Positions 1-12,692 of a stretch of 64,000 nt of DNA are shown piece after piece (position 1 is the stretch's first letter; each line of letters opens with the position of its first letter). The stretch lies in NCBI GenBank assembly GCA_032433765.1, contig JAVIAB010000092.1, forward strand, positions 61,356,126 through 61,420,125, written 5' to 3'. The position numbers and the translations under genes are program-made. The notes beneath the pieces are model-generated. The model was not told where the DNA came from. It searched no databases and saw only the letters and a list, made by a program, of their open reading frames with translations. The DNA is from Megaustenia siamemsis (taxonomy: Eukaryota > Mollusca > Gastropoda > Stylommatophora > Ariophantidae).

Positions 1-199
1 TACAAGTTCTTAACATCGAGGACAATCTAAGACAGCATGCACAAATTCACAGCAACACACTAAATTGTCTCCTAGAAAATGATTGTTGAGTTTGGGTATA
101 AATTTGTGAACGGACTATAGCAACCAATTTCATTAAACTGGTCGAATATAGGACGTGTTTCAAATCGTAATGTTTACTGTCAAGCAAAAGCTCATAAAA

Positions 200-453
200 A
201 AAGCAAAGTACACCCGTCACGCCAAGTGGCGTATAAAGAAAATGGTGTTAGTGACCATACATTTTACAGACCTTCGGCACATGATTTTTGGGGTATTGTG
301 GTCGGTATTACGCCCGTGCCGCTTTACTTTTCCCAGAAAAAAAATCTGGTACCCATTTAAGACTGGGTGAACCCGGAAGCCGTCGGTGGGATCGAACCCT
401 ACTCCTTGTCCTTTTTGGTCCAGTTCACTAACCACTGAGCTATCGCGGTTCCC
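200..453 (-). mobile_element. tRNA-derived SINE, copy 1
   Basis: Read on the minus strand, the head is tRNA-like, with box A (TAGCTCAGTGGTTAG) and box B (GGTTCGATCCC-like), followed by a body containing GGGTGAACC..., GTAAAGCGGCACGGGCG and CATGTGCCGAAGGTCTG, and ending near CACTTGGCGTGACGGG. A short direct repeat, CAAGCAAAA, flanks it. The family occurs at least ten times in this window in both orientations. Confidence 0.85.
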
Positions 454-687
454 AAGCAAAATCCCTTGGTGAGAAACAATTCATGTGGCAAAAAGGTTAA
501 TGATCATTTCGACCAAGAATTTATGTTTATTTCCCTCTATATTTATTCACATTTTACTAAACTCTTTATATAAATAAAAGTACATCTAACATTTATTTGC
601 ATTACTAAAAGTGAAAAATAAATTATATCTAAATTTCAAGCACACGTAGAGTAGTACACAAGTAGAGGACAAACACAAAATAAGTAC

Positions 688-766
688 CTCATACGCTTTC
701 TGTTGTACCACTTGTTTATAGATTAGACCTTGAAAATAGATTTGTAGCTTGGTGAATGCATTGTCA
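688..766 (-). CDS. DEG/ENaC exon n: pre-TM2 palm strand
   Basis: A 79-nt exon (phase 2 to 0) between acceptor CCTTCTCCAG and donor GAG|GTACTT. It encodes [20 protein letters not shown] followed by QQKAYE, equivalent to the N...L.IYF..L......Q..AYE stretch right before TM2 in ASIC and ENaC. The next exon should carry the GG..GLF.G.S selectivity-filter region; I do not see it in bases 1-687, so it is outside the window. Confidence 0.88.
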
Positions 767-1265
767 CTGGAGAAGGACAATAATTATCAGTGGGTTTATA
801 CAAGTACATACATCGCAGACACACATATACACACATGCTACAGTAAACAATCTTGTATGCAGTTTTTGTAGCTGACGTTCATAGCAATAACATCAACGAG
901 GAGATAATGAAATAAAGTTTTCAATAAAGGTTACCCACTCTGTTCTCACGAACAAAATAATGCAAATGGACTCTTTATATTAGCTCCGTCGCCCGACCTA
1001 TAGGTCCTATTATTACGTGGATGGACTACCTTACCTACAGTGCTTCTACAGCCCTAGGTCTTGTTGCTTCAGCCATTACTTCGAATGAAAAGGGTCTTTT
1101 TTGTCAATATAGCTACTATTCATAACTAGTCGATCTCAATATATTATTTTATCACCCTCTATTTATTCTTCTCTGTCTGTCTGAGTAGTACATTACATAT
1201 GTCTAAAGTCTCTTGTGCCCAATTAACTCTGAATCAATTTCTGGTATCCGCCTATGACTAATAGG

Positions 1266-1311
<46 letters not shown>

Positions 1312-4300
1312 GCGCGCGTTATCTTTCTTTGTCGCTTCATTGTCTTAGGGCAAAAAAGTTAGCAGAAAGTAAGTTCCGCCAGAAAGTCACGCACATTCGT
1401 TCACTTCTGGCTGTCATTTTGAAGAAGTCGGAATTCCCAAGCTGGTTACCGACATGAATGTGCTCAACTCTTGTAATGTGAATGGGAAACTATAACAATT
1501 TTTTACCTTTTTATCCTAATAATTTAACTGAATAGGGGTGTTTTTATGCTAGATTCTCTAACACGAGGTGTTTGCAACAAAAACACCCTTTTATTAACCT
1601 AAGTCCCAGTTTATTTTTTTTAACTTGGCGAATATTTTCGTTCATAGTTCATGACTCCGCCCACCGTTGTTCTCGTCAGAGTCACTTCTGAAATAACTAC
1701 TGTAGCATATTTCCCTCCGCCATTGATCACTAATATATTGTATTAATATACATTAGCTCACCATATTAGTCTACATATGCTCCTACCTGTTGCTAAAATG
1801 AAGAGAAGTATACATACTATCACACGGAAATGCACTACTTTCCTTCACATATCTGTGTCAACCACATAAATAGTATCGTTTAATTTCTCAAAAATATTAC
1901 AATGTCAGCAAATATATTCACATAAAAAGTTCTAGGTTACAGTAATTTCAACCAAATAAAAAGTCTCAGAGCACAATAACTGACTAGCACCAGCCATATT
2001 AAAGTCTTTGCTACAGAACTGTTACCGTTTACATAATTACATTTGTTTCCCACCAAAAGCTTACATCGCAGTAATAAAAATAGGAAAAGCCACAAACAAG
2101 AATTTCTCATCTTAAGCCACCCCCGCAGCCAAGATGGCAAAACATCGGAGCGCCAGTTCATCTTGTCTCATGCCTTGAAGGTGAACTTTGTCAAAGACTT
2201 ACTTACGCATCTCTTGATGTTGTCAATCCACATTTTGTCTGAATTTGCCTCCGACTTTGAATCAAATTTAACTCGTTTACCATGTATTTTACTTCCCAAT
2301 ATAACTTCTGTGACTCTTTGTACCTTTCTACTTGTCCTAAAATTTCATTTGTCAATCGCAACGTGTTAAAAAGTTCTTTCTTCGCTTTCAGCTGTTTCAA
2401 CACGACATTGTTTTCTCCTCATTGAACTCAATTCTTCAAATAAATCAACATTTAATTGAATCATTATTCGATATGTAGTTTTTTTTTTTTTTTTTTTTTT
2501 TTTTAAATAGGCCTTTCTACCACCATAGAGATGAAAACAGATCTACATCCATGTTTCATAGATTATACCAAAACATTTGACAAAGTAATAAACAACGAAA
2601 CAATCACAATCGGTTTAGGAGCCATAAACGTAGACAGCAAAGATCTAAGAATAATAAACAACATATACTGGCAACAAACAGCGAACATAAGAAAAGGAAA
2701 TTACTTGGGAATATTTCAACAAATAAAACTTGGATTTTAGACAACATTGTATGCTGTCACCAGATATATTTAATACGTATAGTGAGATTATTTTAAGATC
2801 AGTAAGGGGCATGCCCTGAATAACAATTGGAGGTTATAATATAAAAAATCTAAGATATGCTGATGTCTTAATCGCTCAGAGTGAAAATGAGTTACAAGAA
2901 ATGTTAGACATTATAGTGAAGGAAATCAAAAATAAAGGACTCAGCCTTAATAGCAAAAAGACAGAGGTAATGATAACAACAAAGAACAAGACATCACCGC
3001 CATGCACAATAAATACAAGTGGAACAAAATTAAAACATGTAAATGAATTTAAATATCTGGGAACAATGATATACAGCAGAGATGAGATGCAGATTAGCTC
3101 AGGAAAAAGCAGTTTAAAAGAAAATGAGGAAAATACTATGCAATCCAATTTTGACAATAGAAGCAAGAAAAATAGTTCTTAAATTTTATGTAGGGCCCGT
3201 CTTAGCATATGGATGTGAATTATGGACAATAGGACAACAGACAAGAAAACCACTGGAGTCTGTTGAAATGCAGTTTTACAGAAGAACGTTGAGAATACCA
3301 CGAACAGTTAAAAAGAATAATCAAAACGTTCTGAAAGAGGACAAAGCAAAAAGAGAGCTAATTTACAATATCAGGAAGAAACAATCATCATTATTTGGTC
3401 ATGCAATGAGAAGGGAACAGCAGGAATATATTGTGACAACTGGGAAAATTGAGGGACGAAGAGACAGAGGGCAGCAAAGAGAAAAGATACCAGACAGCGT
3501 AAGAGAAAAGCTTGGCAGGTGGTCAAAAACGGAAACGATAAATAACTGTCTTGATCGAAAATTGTGGAGAGACATGGTCATCAACGCCAGCAAGCATGGT
3601 ATTCGATAATGGTAGTAATTAAAATATTCCAACATTGATGCATTTACTACAGGGTTTTTCAGTGATTGAAAGAAACGATTGCGTTTATGGACCACTTACC
3701 TGTCATTTGCTTGTCTGTATAGATAATTGGTTTGATTAAGTCGCTTGCGGAGATAACTCTGACGAGAATATGTTTTAATGCTCATTTACAGAGACACACA
3801 CACAATGCAATCAAACACAAATGCTGTTTATTGCCAAAGTTAGTAGAAAATGTATATTTTCAAAACTAAAGTCATTTTCTAAATAAGTATATGGTGTTTG
3901 TTTGATGAGTGCAGTATTATGTATTTTGATGGTACAGGAATTGGAAGTTCCACTCAGGCTAGACGAAATAAAACGGTTATGACGTTGGAATTAGACAGTC
4001 GTTAACATTCTCAATTTTGACAGGGTACCACAGTGTTGAGAGCTTATTCTATATCATCAATTGTATTCTGACTTTGCGACATTCTTTGTTATCAAAACAT
4101 ATGTTAAATATAAGAAAATATGCTGTGCCATGAGCAAGTTGGTGTTTGTTGTTATTAGTCATGAATCTTGCTGCTCTGTGTCATTCGTCTTAAACTAGAC
4201 CTACGATCCACTGTGTCATGGTTTTCTGCGAGCTGCGATATTAAACGATTATCAGCTCAACATATCCGACTTTACCGCGACATGTTTGGGCCTCGTTTGT

Positions 4301-7300
4301 TTTCCTCATCGATTTCTAATCGTTAGACCACACTGATTATTCTCTTTCCTGAGTGTTCAGATGGAGGTGGCACTGGTTTGCTGATTCTTACTCCATTATT
4401 CAGGTGAGTCTCTGACTCATCTATCCCATTCACTACATGCGCCTTATCTTTATAGTGCTTAAATAATTCATCTCTGTCAACAAGAAACTGTCGCGCGTTC
4501 CGTTTTGTCTACACCCATAAACAATTCAATTCTGTCTTATTTACCAAAATGTGTGCTCATTGACAAAAGAGGTATCAAACAAGGAGCTAATCTATCATTT
4601 ATAAACATTGAATGATGAATTCAAAGCAACTACATTTCTTAGTTTTAATGCGAATTTAAGAAAACAATTAAAATGTTTGTACTGGACAATTGAATTTTAA
4701 AAAAAAACCAAAACAGAACACAAAAATGAACAAGTCAGTTCCAATATTTGAATGTATAGCGACCTACCTAACAAATGTATAAGTTAGCAATTAGCTTTTT
4801 TTGACAACAAACAATCGTTATTGATATATGACAAATGATTAATACATATTGACATGTACTGACATACTAAAATTGTTCATACAAGAGACTATTCCAACGT
4901 CGTCTTCCTTGTCATCGTTTGCAAAATGTGATGTGTTGCTTTGTAATTTGCATCTTATGATTCAACTGATGACAACAACCTGACTTTTATCCAAGTTCAC
5001 GCTCTCATAACTTCATGTTCAAAACGCATTTTATTTTTGTTTGCTTTGTAGCAGCAATATATTGCCCTAGTAGTAAATGCCTACTCTTGAACTAGGTGCT
5101 TACATTAAAATTAATGCTTATGATTGTCATTGAACTTACTAAAATATTTGTTCATAATATGTATTACTCGCAATTTCTTATAAGGACTATGTCTGTAACT
5201 GTTACATTTGCACACAGATTTATTATAAGAGTTGTTAAAATGCATATTGAGAGTATCGTAGTAGAAAAAAAAGGAACTAAAGTTAATAGGCACATAAACA
5301 ATCTGCGATCAGCGGATTACAATCTCAATAGCAGAAACGGAGGTTGAACTATAAGGAATGATATACATAATAACGATAGAAAGTAACAAGAAAGATTTCA
5401 ACCTAAACGGTAAGAAAACATAATCAATGGTCATACCGAAGAAACAATCATCGCTAAGGAACATAAAAATAAGCGAGACGAATCCGAAACAAGTGTCGAG
5501 CATCAAATACTTGGAGACACAAAAATAACATCAGACAGAAGATGCATCACATAAATAAAAATCAGAAATGCGCGACCAAGCAGCATTTCAGAAAAAATGA
5601 ATACAACAGGCAACCAGTCTACGTCAATGTAAGTGAGATAGAGAGTTCATCGGTGCAGTGTAGAGCCAATTGTGACCTGTGGAGGCAAATTACAGATAGT
5701 AAGCAAACCAATTAAAAGATGATTAGAGGCTACAGAGTTAGGATTTTTCAGAAGAATGTTGAGAGTTCCCTTGACAGCTTTCCAATGATGTAAAAATGAC
5801 ATTTTTCTGAAGAAGAGGAATGTTGGAATATGTGGTTACAGCTGGCAAAATACAGGGAAAGATAGATCCCGGACGACAAGAAGAAGATATATTATTTAGA
5901 TTGGTGTCGTTGCACTGTAAACTATGAACAACAGAATTGATACGATGCACTATGGACAGATGGTATAAAGGCATGATCGACTACGCCAACCGATATGGCA
6001 CATGGTGATAATTATTATAATAATATATTTTGTAAAAGCATTACAAAGGCGTACAGTATATAGGAAATAAATCTCCTAGTTAGATACGAATTTATTGGTG
6101 GCTGTAGATGGCTATCGATCGTTCAGAAAGAAGTATGCAGTGCGTATCAAATATAGAGTAACCGAATTTCTTGTCAGTAGTTCCTTAATCTCAACGTAGA
6201 GCAGATCGAATACTTAATGGTTGAGTTATTTGCGGATCGTCATCATTGCACTCCGAACATGTCCATAGGTGCTCAGCACATGATATCCCCTCCTCAGCAA
6301 GTCCCGCAGTGTCCAGCGACTGACAACTCCAGTTCTGTGTTGGTTGATAAGTCTTCTTACACGCCCACTAAGTTTTTCATTTCTGGCTGTGCCCATCTTA
6401 ACTCCCATCTCTATCATCCGAAGAAGTGACGCAGATTTATACCTAATGATATCTGAGACGAACGATATAACGCGGGTTACGTGTTCAAATTTAACACTCA
6501 AACGAACCATTAGAAGTTGAAAATGGAAAATAAAAAGCCCAATATAGCTGCCTGGCTAAATCTTTAAAAAATTAAATTAAATTTCCTACCATCGTTAGAA
6601 TACAGTGGTGAACTTTCTGATATGTTTCCATGAACTTTCATAGTTTCGTAGTCAATGTTGAGATCTTCTTGAATGACCAAAATAGTGTGACTGTGCCATT
6701 AACAGGACACCTTTTAAGTAAACGCACAGAAAAAAAAAACAATGTAATGAGTTTACAATCTGCTATTTCTTAATGTTACCTCTGCATACACTTTACTTTC
6801 ATGTAAACGAGTATTTCCTTTGGTGCATAGGAGAGCTTGCTTCTTGCTTCCGCTGTCTGTATGCTGACTCTTTGGTACGGATTGCTCACTATTGCGATCT
6901 ATTGCTTACGTGATCGTATCAAATGTTTTTTTTTTTCGGAGCACAAAAGTACTTAATGATAGCTTACTTCTCAGCACCTAGTTCGGCATACGGAGTTTTG
7001 AATAAATTAACTGTGGTCTCTCTTTACTTTTACTTAACAACCAATTAGTTATACCTCCTTCTTTTAACAACTAGTTGTGTAAAAAAAGAAAGAAAAGGTA
7101 AAGTGCCCCGGTCACGTCAAGTGACGTATAGGGAATATGGTGTTAGTGACCATAAATTTTACAGACCTTCGGCACATGATTTTTGGGGTAATGTGGTCGG
7201 TAATACGCCCGCGCCGCTTTACTGTCCAAGAAAAAAAAATCCGGTACCCATTAAAGGCTGGGTGAACCTTAAGCCGTTGGTTGGGATCGGATCCTACCTC

Positions 7301-10300
7301 TTGTCCTTTGTAGTCCAGTTCACTAACCACTGAGCTATCGCGACTCCCAACTAGTTGTGTACCCTTACCTTATACATCTCAGACGGCCATGTGGCTGAGG
7401 AGATAGACATTGAGTACTTGGTTTCTCTGTGGACGATGTAGAGGAACAAGTCATAACAAGTTATAAGAAATAATATTTCAAAGTGCAAGTAATCGATGCA
7501 GTCAGAATGATTAATGACCATTTGTCTGCTATTGTCATTCATTAGTTGCGCAAAAGCCGACTTTTACAGATCTCATTTTCCCCGACAGTTAAGCCTAATC
7601 TACAACACTGACCGTCGACGTTAAGTAGGAAAGAATCCATTATTTTCGCCAATATTACATTAATGTTGATCATTTCTGCACAAACACACAGAAATAAAAA
7701 TGTTACAGGTGTCGCTATCAGAGATCGATACTCCTTAACATTGTGTTATCAATGTTATATACAAAAAAAGTACCCCCGTGCCGCTTATTCGTGCCGGTAT
7801 TACGCCCGTGCCGCTTTACTTTCCCAGAAAAATATCCGGTACTCATTAAAGGCTGGGTGAACCCTACCTCTTGTCCTTTGTAGTCCAGTTCACTAACCAC
7901 TGAGCTATCTCGGCTATCAATGTTATAAGTGGGCATTAAATCCTAAAAAAAAAACAGAAGAAAATTACTACTTTAAATAATGTCTCAGAACATGAAAAGA
8001 AATGTGAAAGCGTGTGGATGAAGATAAAATAAGAATAATACGATTAAATATAAATTACAAATGAGACGAGAATCCTTATTATAGAAATTATATAATAGTG
8101 CTGATGGGATGGAAATGATATTGATAATAGGAGTCATAAATAAACATTGAAAAAAAAAAACTCATGTATGAAGTTAAATATAGTCACATTCAAAAGAGTA
8201 ACTCTCCACCAGCGTGAAAGAGAAAGTAAACTTTATTAACATTGTAACCAAGACCGGCCGTACGCTAATCTTACGGTCTGTTGTTTGATGTGCGACGGGG
8301 ATAATCAGACGACTATAGCTCGTTTCAAATCACGTGCCCAACTTCAAAACGCTATTACTCTCTAACCGTTTGTTAAAAACTGTTGAAATTTTCCAAATGT
8401 TATTAGAATGCAAAAGACCCTTTAAATGTATATTTAACAAATATCTTGCAGCTGCAGTTTTCTTAAAGCGGCGAATTTCTTTGATGTTTGTCAAAATTGT
8501 AAATTGTGAACCCCTAAATAATAGAAATTACCGTAGTTGCTGGTCTATGATAAATTTTCACTGTGTAAAGGCGTGGCCGTAATGGGGAAATAACGGAATA
8601 TAAAACACCAGGAGAATTATTGTCTTCTCAGTTCGAGGACGGACGATAATATCAAGGTATACCTGTATGTCCAATTTTCATAGTTGTGTGGTCCTGAAAA
8701 GGACCGTTTGTTGAACTAATTTAAGGTAATATAGGGGCCAACATTGTGGGGGCTATATACTTTCATTCTGAATCAGACGAGTCTAAAAGATTAATAACTG
8801 TTTGGGGTTGAACATTCCACAAACCATCATTTTTCCAATATTCCTCTTCCTGTTTTAAGACGTGGTCTTCACATTTAGCCCAATAATCTTTGTCTATATT
8901 TAATAAAGCGAGATTAGCAAGAGTCTTTACATCGCATATTTTGAATGTTGTATTTTCATCTGCCACTTGTCCTTTTAATTTTGCCCAGATTAGTTCTATT
9001 GGATTTAAATGAGCATGGTAAGGTGGCAGCCTCAAACTTATATGACCGTGCTCTTGGATAATCTTATCTATTTGAAAAATCTTTGTCCTTTGTTTTTGCC
9101 TTACTAGAGATAGTAATTCAGGTTTTAAGTACATGTTATTAAATTGTATGTGCTCCTTTGTGAGCCATATCTTAATAGCATCTTTTGTACTGGATGACGT
9201 CGGAACTTTATCTTCAAGTGCAACAATGTTGTGGTACGCTGCATTGTCCATTATTAGGCAAGATGGTCGATCTAGTGATGGGAGAACAGAATTTTCAATC
9301 CAATGTATAAATATGTGACCATTCATCTCAGAGTGATAATCCCGATTGTCTATGAATTTTGAAAGAAAAATGAGCTCTGCATTCTGTATTAGTCTATGTT
9401 GTCGACTACCTGCATGAGCAATTATCAAGCGCTGTCCTTTGCTGCTAGGTATTAATCTCTTAATCTTTCCATCTGATGACTGCCATTCCCTTTGGTTAGT
9501 GTGGTGAGCATTGATCCATGTTTCATCCAAGTACACTATATCATAACCTTGCTTGCGCACCTCTTTTACTTCACGTAAGTACTTACTTCTCATGACTACT
9601 ATATGTGGCTTCTCACAGATGATGTTTCGTCCATTGGAATACTTTCTGAATGTAAAGCCTGCAGCTCTCACATTCCTCCATAATGTAGACTTTGATATTT
9701 CAATACTGTTGTTCTTTTTCAGCGATACTTTTAATTTTCTTATTGTAACAGTTTCATTCATACCCAACATTTTGCGAATTTCACTTCTAATAAGTTCACT
9801 GTCGAAATTATCCAACATTTTTGCTCTTCCTTGTGATTTTGTATATTTTGAACATTGACGGTCACGTGCTTGAATCCAGCGATTAAATGACCTTTAGATA
9901 AATCCAAAATGTGTCTTGTCCTATTCTCAGGGTTTTCTAAAGAATGAAATAATCTTCCTCGTTTAGCCTCTTTGCAAAAATAGTCATACATTTTTATTGC
10001 GATGTTTTGTAAACTGCAGAATTTTATTTTAAGACTCATGATAAATGTTACCGTTTCACGTCTACACCTATGAATGAACGGAAATGGAACACACAATTTC
10101 GCGTGTTTTTTACAAGTGTCTAATTGTGTCACAAAACCACGGCGAAAGCGTGCAAACACGTCAATTTTACCGTGTATGGAGTTTTACTCGCTATTTTTAA
10201 CTTAAAATACTGTAAACATTAAGTTTTGACTACATCAATGGGTCGTTATAAATTTATATAAATCAAATAAGCAACAATAATAACCAAATGTTTTTTTTTA

Positions 10301-11308
10301 AATGAAATTAATTCCCCGTTGGGTTCTAATCATTATAACTTTACATGCAAATTTTGAACAACTTACAACAAGTGGTTAAAAAGCTATTGATTTTAAAAGT
10401 TGGGCACGAGTTATGAAACAAGCTATAACTGTGTTTTATATGTTCGGATTTGGAGTCAAAAACGATGTCCTAACATCATCAAGCGCTATACATTAAAACA
10501 AATATGACGATCATCATTTTCAGGAGGACGTGAACTTCCGGTCTACATGGTGGATAGGCGGCAGGAACCATTGAAGGCTATGTGTAAAAAGTGTTCCTTG
10601 TTGCAGTTTCCTCATATTCCAAGTCCGGCTTGTTGCAGGAGCTACCGAGTTAAGTGCTCTGTGCACACCGTGAGCTGTGTGTCTCTTCCGTTTTGATCAC
10701 TTTTCGACTTTCCAATTGCTTACAATGAATGATGATATCGTGTGACAAGGAACGGTTGGCTGTGTTTACTTTCTGTGCGGTTTCGTCTTATGTCTTTTGG
10801 CGTGTGCTGGGGCTGCTATGATGGAGACTACAATTACCTTTCTTTGCTTTGGAGATTAGTTAGTAATTCGGATGATTCCACTGGCACAGGCGGTTGAGCA
10901 ATTATGGATTTTAATTCGTTTGCAGTGATACCGGGGCCTTCCATAACCATGCAACTGTGAACGTTATTATTATATTAGATTCTATAGCATATCACTTTCA
11001 TTCACATGAATTGACATGGATGTAACTGTGACTTATATTTACAAACATAACTGTTCTAAATGTAAATGCTTTACTCACATACAAGGAATAGGACACAGCT
11101 CGTCACATGTCTCGTAACTCTCAGGGTAATCTTGTGGCAGGCGATTCACGCAGGACTCTGGAAATGTGTATGTCCTATCGTTAAACGCTTAGTTAATCTT
11201 ATTCGCTGAGAACACAAATCTCAAACAATAGAACGTTCTAGAGTCATTACAAACTTATATTATTGTTCTTAATAAATAATTTGTAGCTTTTTAAAATTTC
11301 ATTCAGAG

Positions 11309-11359
<51 letters not shown>

Positions 11360-12657
11360 TCTCTCTGACTCTCTCAATTTAATTTTTTTCCAATCTCCAT
11401 ATTTTGTTTTGTTTTTCTCTTCAAATCAAATTTCAACCAGCACATTGTTTTATCATTAAAGCTGACTTAATAATGTATTTCCTTTAAATTCGTTACTGTC
11501 CCTGTTCTTGCTTACAGAAGCAGCGGTTTTACACTATGACAGTAGTCGCTTGTTACTCAAGCTCTTGTATGAATATATAGGAAATATTTCAGAAAATTGC
11601 AGGAACTTCATAGCACCACAGAAGGTACTTGCGGCATTTTCATAAAATCAATTAGGCATATGAAAGAAAAGAAAGCTTTCATTTCGTCATTTCTTCAATC
11701 TGTGATTTATTCTATGGATTCCGGTTGAGGCCTAAGAATATCAATAAAAACGAGACCTGGTGTTTCTAGTGGATAATGTTAGTTCGATAGAGAGAGAATT
11801 GACCCTCTAAATTGGGCAAGTGTTATTCCATTCGGAGACCCGTCCCTGAATAGATTCAGGTCAGTGTTATTCTTTAACTCCGGAAGGAACGTATTTGGCA
11901 ACTAGAAAATAGTATGTATTGATAAAAATAATATACGATATCCAAAGCCGGTATTGTTGTGCAATTGTCTCTTATTATTTATTTGTATTACCGGTGTTAC
12001 CGGGGCCTCATTATGAGGGAGGTAAAGAATAGTGACACTGTGACCTTCCAGGCATGTCGTAAGAGGCGACTAAGGAGAATTGACCCTCTAAATTGGGCAA
12101 GTGTTATTCCATTCGGAGACCCGTCCCTGAATAGATTCAGGTCAGTGTTATTCTTTAACTCCGGAAGGAACGTATTTGGCAACTAGAAAATAGTATGTAT
12201 TGATAAAAATAATATACGATATCCAAAGCCGGTATTGTTGTGCAATTGTCTCTTAATTTATTTGTATTACCGTGTGTTACCGGGGCCTCATTATGAGGAG
12301 GTAAAGAATAGTGACACTGTGACCTTCCAGGCATGTCGTAAGAGGCGACTAAGGAGCTTGATCGATGGCTTGACAAGCTGTCATTGTAAAAAGTATTGTT
12401 ATGGAAACAGCGCCATAGATTTTAGAGCAGTGATCTCTGCAATATGTGCCATTTTGGCACGCAAGGTTTCTGTTTTTGAGATTGTGGTTCTGCCCTATGT
12501 GCCGTCTTCGGCTCGAAAGGACAATAGATAGATTACCGTATGGCAAGTTAGAAACAAAATGTATGCAGGGCTGATTTCACTTTTCTTCGTCTTACCGTCC
12601 TCTTTCTCCTTTCAGCGTCCAGAGATGATGTAGATTGAGGTCTTTGCTTTTCTGTTG

Positions 12658-12692
<35 letters not shown>

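Larger units (their letters stand above)
8316..10425 (-). mobile_element. IS630/Tc1/mariner-like DNA transposon with TIRs and TA duplication
   Basis: Terminal inverted repeats start TAGCTCGTTTCA on the left and, reverse-complemented, TAGCTTGTTTCA on the right; about 28 of 34 bases match, including a shared CGTGCCCAACTT. TA dinucleotides flank both ends (8314-8315, 10426-10427). An uninterrupted paralogue of the host repeat at 17.57 kb has only a TG at this position, giving an empty site. The element is about 2.1 kb and carries a minus-strand transposase with one frameshift. Confidence 0.88.

Noticed and set aside
2043..2369. 108-codon plus-strand open frame
   Set aside because: It opposes a recognisable LINE tail on the minus strand and shows no motif of its own.
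5137..5176. Candidate channel exon reading SNTYYEQIF before a GTAAGT donor
   Set aside because: Attractive in frame with exon n, but no acceptor gives phase 0 entry and in-frame stops lie just upstream; the 4276 micro-exon fits the phases better.
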